Shown here: positions 1 through 8,800 of the stretch, one piece after another
Position numbering within the stretch: position 1 is the first letter of the stretch
Layout of the letters: each line of letters begins with the position of its first letter
NCBI GenBank assembly: GCA_015852425.1
Contig: JAAAIG010000434.1
Coordinates: forward strand, 1 to 25,652
Length of the DNA stretch: 25,652 nt
DNA from: Gryganskiella cystojenkinii
Lineage: Eukaryota; Mortierellomycota; Mortierellomycetes; Mortierellales; Mortierellaceae
Reading direction: 5' to 3'
Notes under the pieces: generated by a model
Databases searched by the model: none
Seen by the model: only the letters and a program-made list of their open reading frames with translations
What the model was told of the DNA's origin: nothing
Position numbers and translations under genes: made by a program

Positions 1-491
1 TCGAAATCGATGGTCTTCTGGCAGCCAGTGGCTGGGTTGGCAATGTTCAACTATTGAAGATGAATCAGACACAATGCAAATGAAATCCATCAGTTCCAGT
101 GCTCGAGTATGAAAGATAATCGCGACGTTTGGATGAAAGTGTAGATGGTGATTCCTGGTTGTTGGATCCAAGACAAAGGGGTCGCCTCCTGATTTGACTT
201 TATGATTCCCATGAATTGGGTTGATGGGTCGAATCGAGATCTTTTGGATCAATTTCATCCCTCAGAAAACCATGCCCATGCCCATAACCCTTTCTGACTT
301 GAAGATGATTTTTTTTGACGATAGGTTCGCCTGGATGATCGTTGATGCGATGGTGTTGATGGGGCCTCCGCTGTCGTTATTCCTAGATCGATGGTTGAAG
401 GGTTGCATGGTGCGATGTCGATGGATGTTTGCTGAGAGTTCGGATTAACGACGCCCCGCCGTGATTGGCTGGCCAGAATTCGCACCTTCAT
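1..491 (-). CDS. RPS6: Small ribosomal subunit protein eS6 (RPS6), 5' part, truncated by the window edge
   Basis: Component of the cytosolic 40S ribosomal subunit and a classical target of growth-signalling kinases. Only the 5' end is here: exon 1 is 486-491, just ATG AAG, followed by a 435-nt intron (51-485, GTGCGA donor, CAATAG acceptor) and exon 2 from 50 down to 1, which continues outside the window. The joined start reads MKLNIANPATGCQKTIDF, which matches the eS6 N-terminus (MKLNI..PATGCQK.IE.D) from memory of the family. Translation on the intron side of the ATG gives no eS6-like sequence, which supports the two-codon exon. As I recall, budding-yeast RPS6 genes also have their intron after codon 2. 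The donor GTGCGA is weaker than GTAAGT. The identity is secure; the exact donor is slightly less so. Confidence 0.9.
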
Positions 492-795
492 GTTTGAGGC
501 CGGCGGAAAGGAGGTTCAAAAATTATGTGACAGAGAGGCTACTAAATACTTTGGGATAAGCCACCGACCCTGATTAAGTTTCAATGGTCGTCCCTCGCTT
601 TTCTCTTTTTTTTTTTTTTTTTTTTTTTGTGGCTCTCTGATTCTTGTCGAGGTGGGGGACATGGTATGTTGACCAGAACGCGCTTTCTCCTCTCAAGTCG
701 ATGGGACCTCCCCTTTTTTTTCTTTATCTATGCTTTAATAAAATGATATACAATGTTTCTTTCTTCTCTACATTCCCAAGGTCAACGATCCTGCT
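492..795 (-). promoter_or_regulatory. Intergenic region: RPS6 upstream region and mL49 3' flank
   Basis: This 304-bp gap separates the RPS6 start codon from the mL49 stop codon. Its main feature is an uninterrupted run of 23 T on the plus strand at 606-628, a poly(dA:dT) tract about 115-137 bp upstream of the RPS6 ATG. Such tracts are common in fungal ribosomal-protein promoters, where they disfavour nucleosomes. On the minus strand an ATTAAA hexamer at 734-739, about 57 nt past the mL49 stop, is a candidate poly(A) signal. No coding sequence is supported. Promoter function is inferred from position. Confidence 0.5.
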
Positions 796-1688
796 TTAGA
801 ATCCCTTGGCGATTAACCACTGACGAATATCGTCCATGGCCAAGCCCTTCAGAATAACCTGATTGCTGCGCTGGTTCACACGGACTTCGAGTCCTGGGAA
901 AGTCTCCGACAAGTCAGCCTTGCAGGCCTGTGATAACAAAAATTCAAAGAGTATTTTAAAAAGAACAAAAGTTAGTGTCCACAGTTGATACAGGCCCCAC
1001 AGTTGATACGGCCCCACAGTTGATACAGCCTTCGTAGCCCGTTGAAGCAACGACACAGTCTCGATCCTCGCCAACGAAAAAACCCCCCGCTCCTGCTTCC
1101 GTATTGTGTTGACCCTGATTCCTTACCAATGCGCTTCCCTGGATTTTGCGAATGATGGTCAAGGCACGGCTTCCAGCGTTTCTGAACTCGGAGTAAACGG
1201 GCAATTGTCCAGATTTCGTGCGCTCGATAAAGTAAGCTTTGGGCAAGGGGCGAGAGACGACGGATTCCGTTACGGCAGCGACAGAAGGAGTAGATTTGGA
1301 TGCAGCAGCTTCAGCAGCAGCAGCAACAGGGGCTGATGTGAGGTACAAAGAGAACAGAACGATCGTTGTTGGTTAATGACTTTTTTTTTTGGTTTGGAAC
1401 AGCGCAAGGTAAGGCAACTCTTTGTTGTCTCCGACTCGGCTGCATGATTCTTCTGTTTCGGTGGTCGGTTAGCCATGGTACGGAGGTCGTCTGACATTGG
1501 TAATGTGTATGTGCCTAATAATCCTGAGTGGTGGTTGTCCATAATGTCCAGTAGAAAGGAGCTGTGGAAGTACGCTATTCGCGCATAATGAGTACAAAGG
1601 GGAAAGCAGCATGTCCTGGGTTATTACCATTGAGCCTGCGTGCAGATGTGGTGAAAGTGCGAACGAAGGTCCTTGAGGCAGCAAACAT
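796..1688 (-). CDS. IMG2: Mitochondrial large ribosomal subunit protein mL49 (IMG2 family)
   Basis: Subunit of the mitochondrial 54S/39S ribosomal large subunit, acting in the mitochondrial matrix. Three exons on the minus strand: 1628-1688, 1127-1332 and 796-927, joined in phase to 132 residues. Exon 1 encodes a textbook mitochondrial presequence (MFAASRTFVRTFTTSARRLN: Arg/Ser/Thr-rich, no acidic residues). An Ala-rich linker follows (residues about 21-47), then the IMG2/mL49 domain (about 50-132) with YFIERTKSGQLPVYSEF, the basic stretch LTIIRKI, and the family-typical end VILKGLAMDDIRQWLIAKGF. The exon 2/3 junction restores the family alignment, and length is right for fungal mL49. Intron 1 is 295 nt and intron 2 is 199 nt; intron 2 carries a small minisatellite. 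The upstream region is shared head-to-head with a doubtful short transcription unit near 2114. Confidence 0.93.
979..1030. repeat. Three-copy 17-18 bp minisatellite inside mL49 intron 2
   Basis: Three adjacent copies of CCACAGTTGATAC(A/G)GCC lie at 979-996 (18 bp, one extra G), 997-1013 and 1014-1030 (17 bp each). Copies differ by one substitution and the one-base insertion. The array is wholly inside the 199-nt second intron of the mL49 gene, so it should not affect the protein. It is short and likely a recent slippage or unequal-exchange product. Confidence 0.85.
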
Positions 1689-2113
1689 TATGATGTGATG
1701 GCGATAGTGATGGAGAGGAGGAAATCTGTGCATGGCCGAGATTGTTGTTTGATCAGATCCGGAAATCGCAGTTTGCTTGTGACTGTCAAATTAACGAAAA
1801 ATATACGTCGCCAATGAGACACGGTTTAATGAGTTAATGGAATGAAGGCCGAAAAGGTAGACTGGGTCGGCTGGTGGACGGGCTGACTGAGTGAACAGGT
1901 GAACGGAACTGGGTGAACAGGTGTGTTAGGTGGACTGGACTAGGTCGACAGGTGCACTTGTGAATTGCCCTGCTCCCATTAATTTCGGTGATGTGAATTG
2001 TATTCGCTGTTGACACCACTCCGACGCCTTTCTTCACAACACTTCTCTCGCCGACTGACCCTTCACATTCATCAATCACCAGTTCCACCTCTATCCTACG
2101 AACACCATACAAC
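1689..2113. promoter_or_regulatory. Upstream region of mL49, with G/T-rich imperfect repeats and a gene-like leader
   Basis: Intergenic stretch upstream of mL49. A CCAAT box sits at about 1811-1815. From about 1856 to 1955 the plus strand is a degenerate GGTG/CAGGTG-rich tract; the 11-mer GTGAACAGGTG occurs twice, at 1891-1901 and 1913-1923. From about 2020 to 2113 it becomes a C/T-rich, G-poor leader ending in ACAAC before an ATG at 2114, which looks like a fungal 5' UTR for a plus-strand transcript. The 16-mer at 1790-1805 recurs inverted at 2799-2814. No coding sequence is supported. Confidence 0.45.
1790..1805 (+). repeat. Left copy of a 16-bp AT-rich inverted repeat
   Basis: ATTAACGAAAAATATA occurs here on the plus strand and exactly, in inverted orientation, at 2799-2814. 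The inner part CGAAAAATATA is present a third time at 2777-2787. Both outer copies are preceded, on their own strand, by TTAA. The pair brackets about 1.0 kb without a convincing gene and could be terminal repeats of a small non-autonomous element, but the sequence is AT-rich and short, so chance is not excluded. Confidence 0.4.
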
Positions 2114-2318
2114 ATGTCCAGTCCAGGTAGCGCATTCTCTTTCTCCCATCATCCCGTTGTTTACTGTAATTGATTGGGTAGAATCGTCTGGACGCCGGAG
2201 AAACGGTGCTGATTTAACACGCTTTTTCAGCTGCCTCTCATATCACAATCCTGCTAGAATGAGAGGCAGCCATTCGTCCTTGGGTTTCGAAGGGTATTCA
2301 CCTGCCAGGCAACCATAG
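2114..2318 (+). CDS. Possible very short gene of unknown identity (about 49 codons if spliced)
   Basis: Not recognised. The upstream C/T-rich leader and the ATG context (ACAACATGTCC) are like real fungal starts, but little coding sequence follows. Unspliced, the frame stops after 19 codons. If 2127-2181 is removed as a GT-AG intron (GTAGCG donor, GGGTAG acceptor), exons 2114-2126 and 2182-2318 join into 49 residues with an Arg-rich middle. The alternative acceptor at 2230, which has a better branch-point and pyrimidine context, gives only 14 codons. The second half contains a 12-bp perfect inverted repeat. It may be the surviving 5' end of a lost gene, or a non-coding transcript. Confidence is low. 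Confidence 0.2.
2230..2270. repeat. 12-bp perfect inverted repeat (hairpin candidate)
   Basis: GCTGCCTCTCAT at 2230-2241 is the exact reverse complement of ATGAGAGGCAGC at 2259-2270, with a 17-nt loop between them. Six of the twelve pairs are G-C, so a stable stem would form in RNA of either strand. The first base of the left arm overlaps a possible 3' splice site (TTTTTCAG ending at 2230). No T-tract follows that would suggest a terminator. Confidence 0.8.
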
Positions 2319-2470
2319 CAGGGGTTTCCTGTCAGTATGAGCATGCCTAGCCAAGGAATCGTTTTTTCATATGATAGAGACAATATAAAGAAAAACGAGC
2401 GCTCAGCATATTTGTTTTTATTGTAGTACTTTTAGGGTCCAGCTTTTCAACAAAAGATACTAAGACTCCC

Positions 2471-2797
2471 CTATGGCACCAGCACGTCCAAAGACTCCCC
2501 AATGCTGCCTACTTCCTGTCTGAAGAGAAGCCACATGATTTCGATCATATCAGGTATCTGACAGCTCTCGACCCTAGAAGTGATGATCGCCAAGACGTCT
2601 CCAGTACCTGGACAGATAAGGTGGTTCCTCTTCTCCAATCTAGCGATTTGTCCGAACTTCAGCACGCTGGTGATCGTTTGGCTAGAGAATGGACCTCTAA
2701 GAAACCGGCTCGCGACTATTTCTGGTGGGAAAGATCGTTCATATAAGAAGTAGCGAGACAAAGATGGGATCTTTATCGAAAAATATATACGTGGGGG
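2471..2797 (-). other. Open reading frame without ATG, possible gene remnant
   Basis: About 108 codons are open on the minus strand between a stop at 2798-2800 and a stop at 2471-2473. No ATG lies in the first part; the first methionines are well inside (…PDMIEIMW…). The translation is of mixed, protein-like composition and I do not recognise it. An AATATAG just upstream could act as a splice acceptor (minus strand, about 2798-2804), so this might be the last exon of a lost or diverged gene. It could equally be a chance ORF. No neighbour supports a function. Confidence 0.2.
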
Positions 2798-2809
2798 CTA
2801 TATTTTTCG
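2777..2809. repeat. 11-bp inverted repeat, right end of the AT-rich repeat set
   Basis: CGAAAAATATA at 2777-2787 and its exact reverse complement at 2799-2809 flank an 11-nt spacer rich in G on the plus strand. The right arm extends to 2814 as the inverted copy of the 16-mer at 1790-1805. This gives three copies of the same 11-mer within about 1 kb, two of them arranged as a small hairpin. Confidence 0.7.
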
Positions 2810-3304
2810 TTAATAAAATTGGTGGCGCACGCAAATACCTCAACGCATGTCTAGGAAGTCCTCAGACTTGGGTAGGACTAATTCGTTTGGCAAAAAAATC
2901 CTAAGAACCGCGTTTTTTCTGTCCCATCTTAATGATATTATTCTCCTCTTTATTCTTCTCGTCGCCTCCTCCTGTCGCATCCAACGACCCCATGTTGCCA
3001 CCATTAGTCACGCCTCTGCACCACAGTGGCAACAGGTCAAGCGAATAATCGAGGAATGTCCCGATTTGGCTGCACTGACGCACGAGCAACCTTCATTTAC
3101 TATCACAACCCAGCATAAATAGCACCTCGACTCCCATCTGACACTTTACACCTTGATCTCTGTTCCCTTCTCCATACATACACACAGACCTTGTACCCTC
3201 CACCCTCGACCAGACCTGCAAAGGTCATCTTGCCTTGCCCTAGTCCTGGTTCACGAACCCCCCTCCCTATTTCGGCTCCTTAAATTTCCAATCATCGACA
3301 AACA

Positions 3305-4991
3305 ATGCCCTCCCTGCTTGATCTCCCCGAGGTCCTCGAGCATATCGCGATCTACCTCAAGAAACCCGACCTCGCCTCCGCCTGTCGAGTCAACAAACTC
3401 TTTTTCTCATGTTTTGCCCCCAAGCTGTGGCACACAATCCGTTGGCTCGACTTTCGTGTCCGGGTCAAGGAAGACGACGAAGAAAGCAAAAAAATAGTTA
3501 TTGTCTCCACTACCCTCTCTTTGTCCGTCCAAATTACCAGATCTTTGAAGCCATGCCTCGGTACGAAAGCTTTGTTCGGGAATGGGTCTGTCCCCCCGGT
3601 GGTCCCGAGCCCAGTGACACTTTTCTCACTCTGATACCGAACCTGGGACGACTTACCGCATTCCACTCCCCCTTGGTCACCCCCAAGAACGTCAGGATCA
3701 TTCAGTCGATCCTTGAACGCAACTTAGGAATCGAAAAGCTTATGCTCGATTGCTCAGAAGGTTTCCCAAAAACAGGGTCATAGAGGACCTGACCCAAACG
3801 ATCGGTCAATGTTTGAAGAGACTCTGCTTGTTGCAATTAGAGACGTCTATGATGGTCCAGGATGGAGTTTTGGATTCCCTGGTCGAGAAACTACCGTTGC
3901 TCGAATATCTGCATTATGATGTTAGGACGGCGTGCTACAATACTATACCGCTCCGTCCTTTTGAAATCCGTCGTCCTCGACCTCTTCCTCGTTGTCGGCG
4001 GCACGGTCCTCTCAACGTCAATGAGAACTCGGTGATGGCCGCTACCAAAGAATCTTCTTCGCCATCAACTTTCGTGACTCGAGAAGGACCTTATACGCTG
4101 CACCTGAAAATTCCTTGGGAATACCACCGCTTGACATTCAAGATCCTTTTGTCCAGTCCCCGACTCGAATCTTTGATCTGGCACGATGTATCAAGCCCAA
4201 GAAATTTTGACATGGATTGGGATACCCTCACCTAAATCCTCCACAACAGCGGCAGACTCGAGGAACTCTCCCTCTGCTCGGATCTATTAGCCCTAACCAC
4301 AATCTATCGACTCTTGTCCCGGTTCTCAGACGTCTCCTCCGAGGTTGCATATCGTTTCCTTTACCCCTCGCCTCCGCCTTTTCCTGTTTTCCCACAAGAA
4401 CCTCATCCCTGGTTACGGCTGACGACCCTGGTGATCGGAAACAGATTCTTGGAAGCGGATCAGATCTTGGCTGTGATTCTCTGTGGACACGAGATCTTTT
4501 GTGAAACTCTGGAGAACCTGCACATCCTAGCTTGTTTTTCTCGTCATGGTAGTGGACAAGCTCTTCGAGATCGGGCTCGGATTCTTGTCTGGATCTTGCA
4601 GACATTTAAACGTGTCCGGATCTTTAGAGTCGAGAAATTCAAGGTTGACATCAGAGATTTTTTCCTAATACCGGGTTCTGGTCCCGAAGATGACGTCGAG
4701 GAGCAAGACCAAGAATCGTTGGCCACCACGGAGATGTATGGAATGAGAACCTGGGCAAGCAAGGACCTAGAGGTCCTCGGGTTTATTATCCATAGCCCAA
4801 ATCTTGGCTGCCCTCCTACGTCGACCCCACATGATGATTTCAGGAGCTTCTCGACAGAAGAGCTTGAGAAACAGAGTTCTGTCTTTCACCCGTTTTACAG
4901 GCCTCTCAAGTCCTATATAGACAGTTTCCCTAGGCTTGACCAGACTTTGATCTACTATGAGGGCTATGAACGAGTCTGGATTGAAGAATGA
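3305..4991 (+). pseudogene. F-box/leucine-rich-repeat-type protein gene, broken by two frameshifts and a stop
   Basis: Intact members would be SCF ubiquitin-ligase substrate adaptors. The N-terminus has the F-box pattern: LLDLPEVLEHIAIYL (residues about 4-18) then ASACRVNKLFFSCFAPKLWHTI, which matches LP.E.l..I..yL......l..C..Vnk.w...l.P.LW. Three collinear frames continue to a stop at 4989-4991, about 560 codons in all, with LRR-like text such as RLESLIWHDV and RLEELSLC. The frame changes after the A run at about 3488-3494 and again at the A run at about 3768-3772; each change fits loss of one A. The third frame has a TAA at 4233-4235 in otherwise continuous homology-like text, which fits a Gln codon changed by one C-to-T. 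A 44-nt intron (3497-3540) could explain the first shift, but nothing similar explains the second shift or the stop. TATA-like box and leader remain, so decay looks recent. The neighbouring gene models need no such repairs, which argues against assembly error. Confidence 0.75.
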
Positions 4992-5816
4992 AAAAGACAC
5001 TAAAAAGAAAAATAAAAAAAGACCGATTTCGACACAATTTGGTTTAATGGCAATGTGGCAATGTACCGAGTCAAAAAGGCAATTCCCGGTCGATTCCATT
5101 AGTAAATCGACTGTGAAGAAAACAAAAAAAAGAACCCCCCCCCCCTGCTTGGGTGGACAGTGTTTGTTGAATTTTTGTCAGACGGAGGGACTAAAAAATC
5201 GAGGCGTGGGTTTTCCCCCAACAAATTAGATCACCCGATCTGCTGAATCAAGGAGGATCTCTTGATGCGTTAATGATAGGATCCCGAGTATCTCAAGAAG
5301 AACAATGCCAAGGATTTGCTTCACTCTCGGTTTGGAAGTGGCCAATGCGCGCACTCTACTCAAAGTAAGACACAGCAGAGGGATTTTTTTTTTTCAAGTC
5401 AGCATGGGTTGAGATGCCAGATTTGTTGGACGCGTCTCAGTCTAGATGATTATGCTACGCGGATCGATCTCAAGTCATGCTGATATTTTTGAGTTGGAAA
5501 CCCTAGTCACCCGTTGAAATAGCAAAAAAAAAAACCAGATCGCCATCCTTTTTTGTTTTGTTTTGTTTTTTTTTTACCTTTCGTTGTTCCACTAGTTCGT
5601 TCACTCCTCACTACCTTTCCCTCTTGACTCACGATAACCTTCATTTCTTGCCATCTTGTACATAAATCCTTCTCTGCCCTGTTTATCCGGCTATTCTTAA
5701 CCCCGTAACCCCCATATCATCATCACTTCTCAGAGTCGTGTCCAGTCTGTTCTTTTAAAAGTTTTATCTAGACCACCATCAAAAAAACGAGATCGTAGGA
5801 AAAAAAAACCGAGTAA
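4992..5816. promoter_or_regulatory. Intergenic region: F-box 3' flank and promoter/leader of the Thr-rich protein gene
   Basis: The first part is A-rich (AAAATAAAAAAAG near 5008-5020, a plausible poly(A) signal for the F-box locus). The middle has no feature I can name; an ACGCGT hexamer lies at about 5430. From about 5523 homopolymer tracts appear (A run at 5524-5534, repeated TTTTG units and a T run to about 5575), followed by a strongly C/T-rich leader to about 5750 and an A-rich stretch before the ATG at 5817. This tract-plus-CT-leader layout is typical of strongly expressed fungal genes; that use is inference. Confidence 0.5.
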
Positions 5817-8800
5817 ATGCAGCGCGACGACGAAGAGATTAATATGCCCGGTGGATTCAAGTCCAACCGCGCTGATGCCTCGCACATCAACAACAACATC
5901 AACCATACTGGTTCAGTCGCCCACTCCAACACTGCCACTGGTGCGACTACCATGAGAGCGGCTAATACCATCAACCCTCACGGCTCGGCCTTTGAGGTTG
6001 CTGGACCCACCGTAGGTGGTGCCCCTTCTCCTTACAGCAGTGATCGCTTGGAACAGGCCAAGGAACGCCTTGCCGGCAGTCTCCATGGCACTGATCAATC
6101 TGCAGATTACAATAACAACACTTTGAACGTTTCTGGCTCCGGTAATGGCCATGCTCGTCGCCCCTCTTTGACAGACACTGTCCTCTCGAGTGCCTCCTCC
6201 GCCGCCAATGGTGCAGCAGCAGCCGGTGCCTCTGTCATCGCCGCAGCCAAGAAGTTAATTCACCATGGCGAAGACGAGCATGCTCCCGTTCACCACTATG
6301 AAACCACAACCGCGACAACAATCGCTCACCCCGACACCGTCTCTTCCGCCAGCGCTGGCCAGCCTGCTTCAAAGGCGATGCATCCTGGTGACCGTGCTCC
6401 TCTCAAGGTCTCCGTTCACGCCATGAAGCCCAGCGACAAGGCTACCTACGGTAACTTGGATTCACCAGGTGCTGCGACACGTCACGGCCCCTTGTCTGAG
6501 AGGGCTCTCGCCGGTACAATCCCCGTTACCGAGCAGCCCAGGACGATCGCTGATCCCTTCGGACCCGTCAAGGTCTCGAACTGGAACGATGGTCATCGTG
6601 AGCAGGATGTTTCGACCCCCAAGGCCGAGGATTTCGATACTTGGTTGGATAGCCCCCGCAGTCAACATATCGTGAAATCCTTCACAGCCCCTGGAGCTGT
6701 TTCCTATTTCCCTCATGCCCCCGCTCACAAGGCTTCCCCCTTAAAGGTAAAAAAGGCCTGAACATTCAATCGACATCGCCCTGTAGTCCATAATCTATCG
6801 GCATTGAATTTCTGTGCTAACAATCCACACCTGTATATTTTGAAAAACAGAATGGGAGTACCGGCTCGACCGAGCATGCCCCGGATGCTGCTGACCATGC
6901 TCATTCTTCGTTGAGGGTAAGTGCACTAGACATGTATAATAGAGAGGATCAATTTCAACAATCGGAGACAAATAAGTCGCCAAATGAACTGACTCTTTTG
7001 CCATCCATTTTTACAATAGAACCAAGTAGGTAATGTTCCCGCTCATGTTGGCGGAGGCCCAACTCACGCCCCAGCTTTTCATCACAACGCAAAGGCTGGA
7101 GCAACTCTCGCTGCTTTGGGTTCCGCCGCCGCAATGGGTACAACCGCTGGTGGGACTCACCACACCTCGATGGCTCCTGCCCCAGTCGCTTACTCCTATG
7201 CAGGAGCCCCCTCAACCACGATCCCCATCGCTCAACCCCCAGTTCAGCAGTACCATCATGAGATCAATCCCAATGCCCAGCAGATCCCTATCGCTCAACC
7301 CCCAGTTCAGCAGTACCATCATGGGATCAGACCCATTGCCCAGCAGATCCCCATCGCCCAACCTCCAGCTGAGTATTCGCACCCTACCCAGACCTCGACC
7401 AACTCTTACTACACACAGGCTCCTCAGATGCAACAGCCGCAACAGCAACAGCAGCAGCACCATAACGTTGCCCCCAAGGCCGCTGCAGCCACTTTTGCCG
7501 CTGGAACTGCTGCGGTCCCCTTGGCCATGCACTCGTCGACTCACTCAGCCACCACTGCTTCGGTCCAGACCCACAATGCTCCTTCAGCGCATGTGTCGTC
7601 TCATGACCAGATTGCCAAGGATACGACTCACCAATTCGCGATCACCCAGGCCGCTACTCTTCTTGCTCAGCAAGAGTATGCTGCTAAGCAACACTCTCGG
7701 TCTGTCCCCATTCAACAGCAACAGCAGCCCATCATGCACTCCTCGTCTGCTGTTCCAGTTCACCATGCTTCGGCTGCCGCTCCAGCTCTCGCGACTGCCA
7801 CCGCTATTCCTGTAGCTGTCGCTGCTGCATCTCATCATCAACAGAGCGCGCAACATCTGCATCACAACACCCCCATAGTCCGTCATGCTCAACCCATCAT
7901 GAACTCTAGCAGCAACAATATCGTCCATGCGAACGTTGCCCCAACTTCATCGTCCACCTCGACCACCGCCAAGATCGCTGCACCCGTCGTTGCCGCCTCG
8001 GCCGGTACTGCTGCCGGTGTTGCTGCATACCTTCACAAGAAGGACGAGGTCAGATCTAATGTCGTCGACACAACCTTGCCCGCGGCTCCTAGGGAGCATC
8101 AAGCTTACCTGGCCTCGAACGGTGACAAGACCAGTAACGTTCACATCCAGGCTGCACCTGTTGCCCTTCAGAAAAACGTCACTCCTGTAGCACATCACCA
8201 TGCTACTGCTGTCCCCGTTGCTTCAACTACGACGACCACTACTCATACTGGTGCACCCGCTGTTACTGGTAATGTCAAGCAGCACGTCTTCACCCCTATC
8301 GGTAAAGATGTCCGCAGAGCCGCTGCTCCAGCTGCTGCTCCTGTGTTCAATACCAAGTATATGAAAACAACGACTGCTGTTCCCGTCGCTTTACCTACGG
8401 CCACCACCACTCGTACTGTTATCCCCGCTGTTACTGGTAATGTCAAGCAGTACGTCTTCACCCCTATTGACAAAACTGTCCGCAAGGCCGCTGCCCCAGT
8501 TCCGGCTCCCGTGTTCAACACCAAGTACATGAACACCACGACCGCGGCCGCTCCAGCGATGCAGAAGGTCACCACAGCCACCACCACGATCCAGGATCAA
8601 GCTCACAAGCCCTTGGCTCAGAAGATGTCTGCCCCTGTTGTCGGTGCTGCCGCCGTCGCTGGTGCTGCTACCGGCGCTGCCAACTACATGAGCAACAAGG
8701 ATGCCACACATCACTCGACCACGACTACTCAGTACACCACTGCTTCCACCAGGCCTGCGGAGCACCTCGAGTACACACTCAAGCCCTCAGGCGCTCACCC

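Larger units (their letters stand above)
2319..3304. other. Gap of about 1 kb without a supported gene; F-box gene promoter at its right end
   Basis: The stretch holds one long open frame on the minus strand (2471-2797, described separately), the hairpin-forming AT-rich repeats at 2777-2809, and, at the right end, the promoter and leader of the F-box gene. A TATA-like CATAAATAG is at 3114-3122, and a C/T-rich leader with CACAC stretches runs from about 3130 to 3304, ending in ACAAACA before the ATG at 3305. A short plus-strand ORF at 2847-3122 has no recognisable features and is not called. Confidence 0.5.

Noticed and set aside
1270..1542. 90-codon minus-strand ORF in the mL49 region
   Set aside because: It covers mL49 intron 1 and an alternative frame of exon 2; the presequence exon at 1628-1688 and the IMG2 frame explain the locus.
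2847..3122. 91-codon plus-strand ORF upstream of the F-box gene
   Set aside because: No recognisable motif, it begins in the AT-rich repeat flank and ends at the TATA-like box of the F-box gene. Not enough to call.
3497..3540. Intron explaining the first F-box frameshift
   Set aside because: Removing it does restore frame, but the GTTATT donor is poor and the length only 44 nt, and it leaves the second frameshift and the stop at 4233 unexplained. The locus is still called broken.
5430..5436. Third ACGCGT hexamer, upstream of the Thr-rich gene
   Set aside because: Single occurrence almost 390 bp from the start codon, with no cell-cycle rationale; chance is a sufficient explanation.
7033..7815. 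260-codon plus-strand frame overlapping exon 3 of the Thr-rich gene
   Set aside because: It is an out-of-frame Leu/Pro/Arg/Ser-rich shadow of the Gln/His/Ala-coding frame, which alone continues to 9653 and joins exons 1 and 2 in phase.
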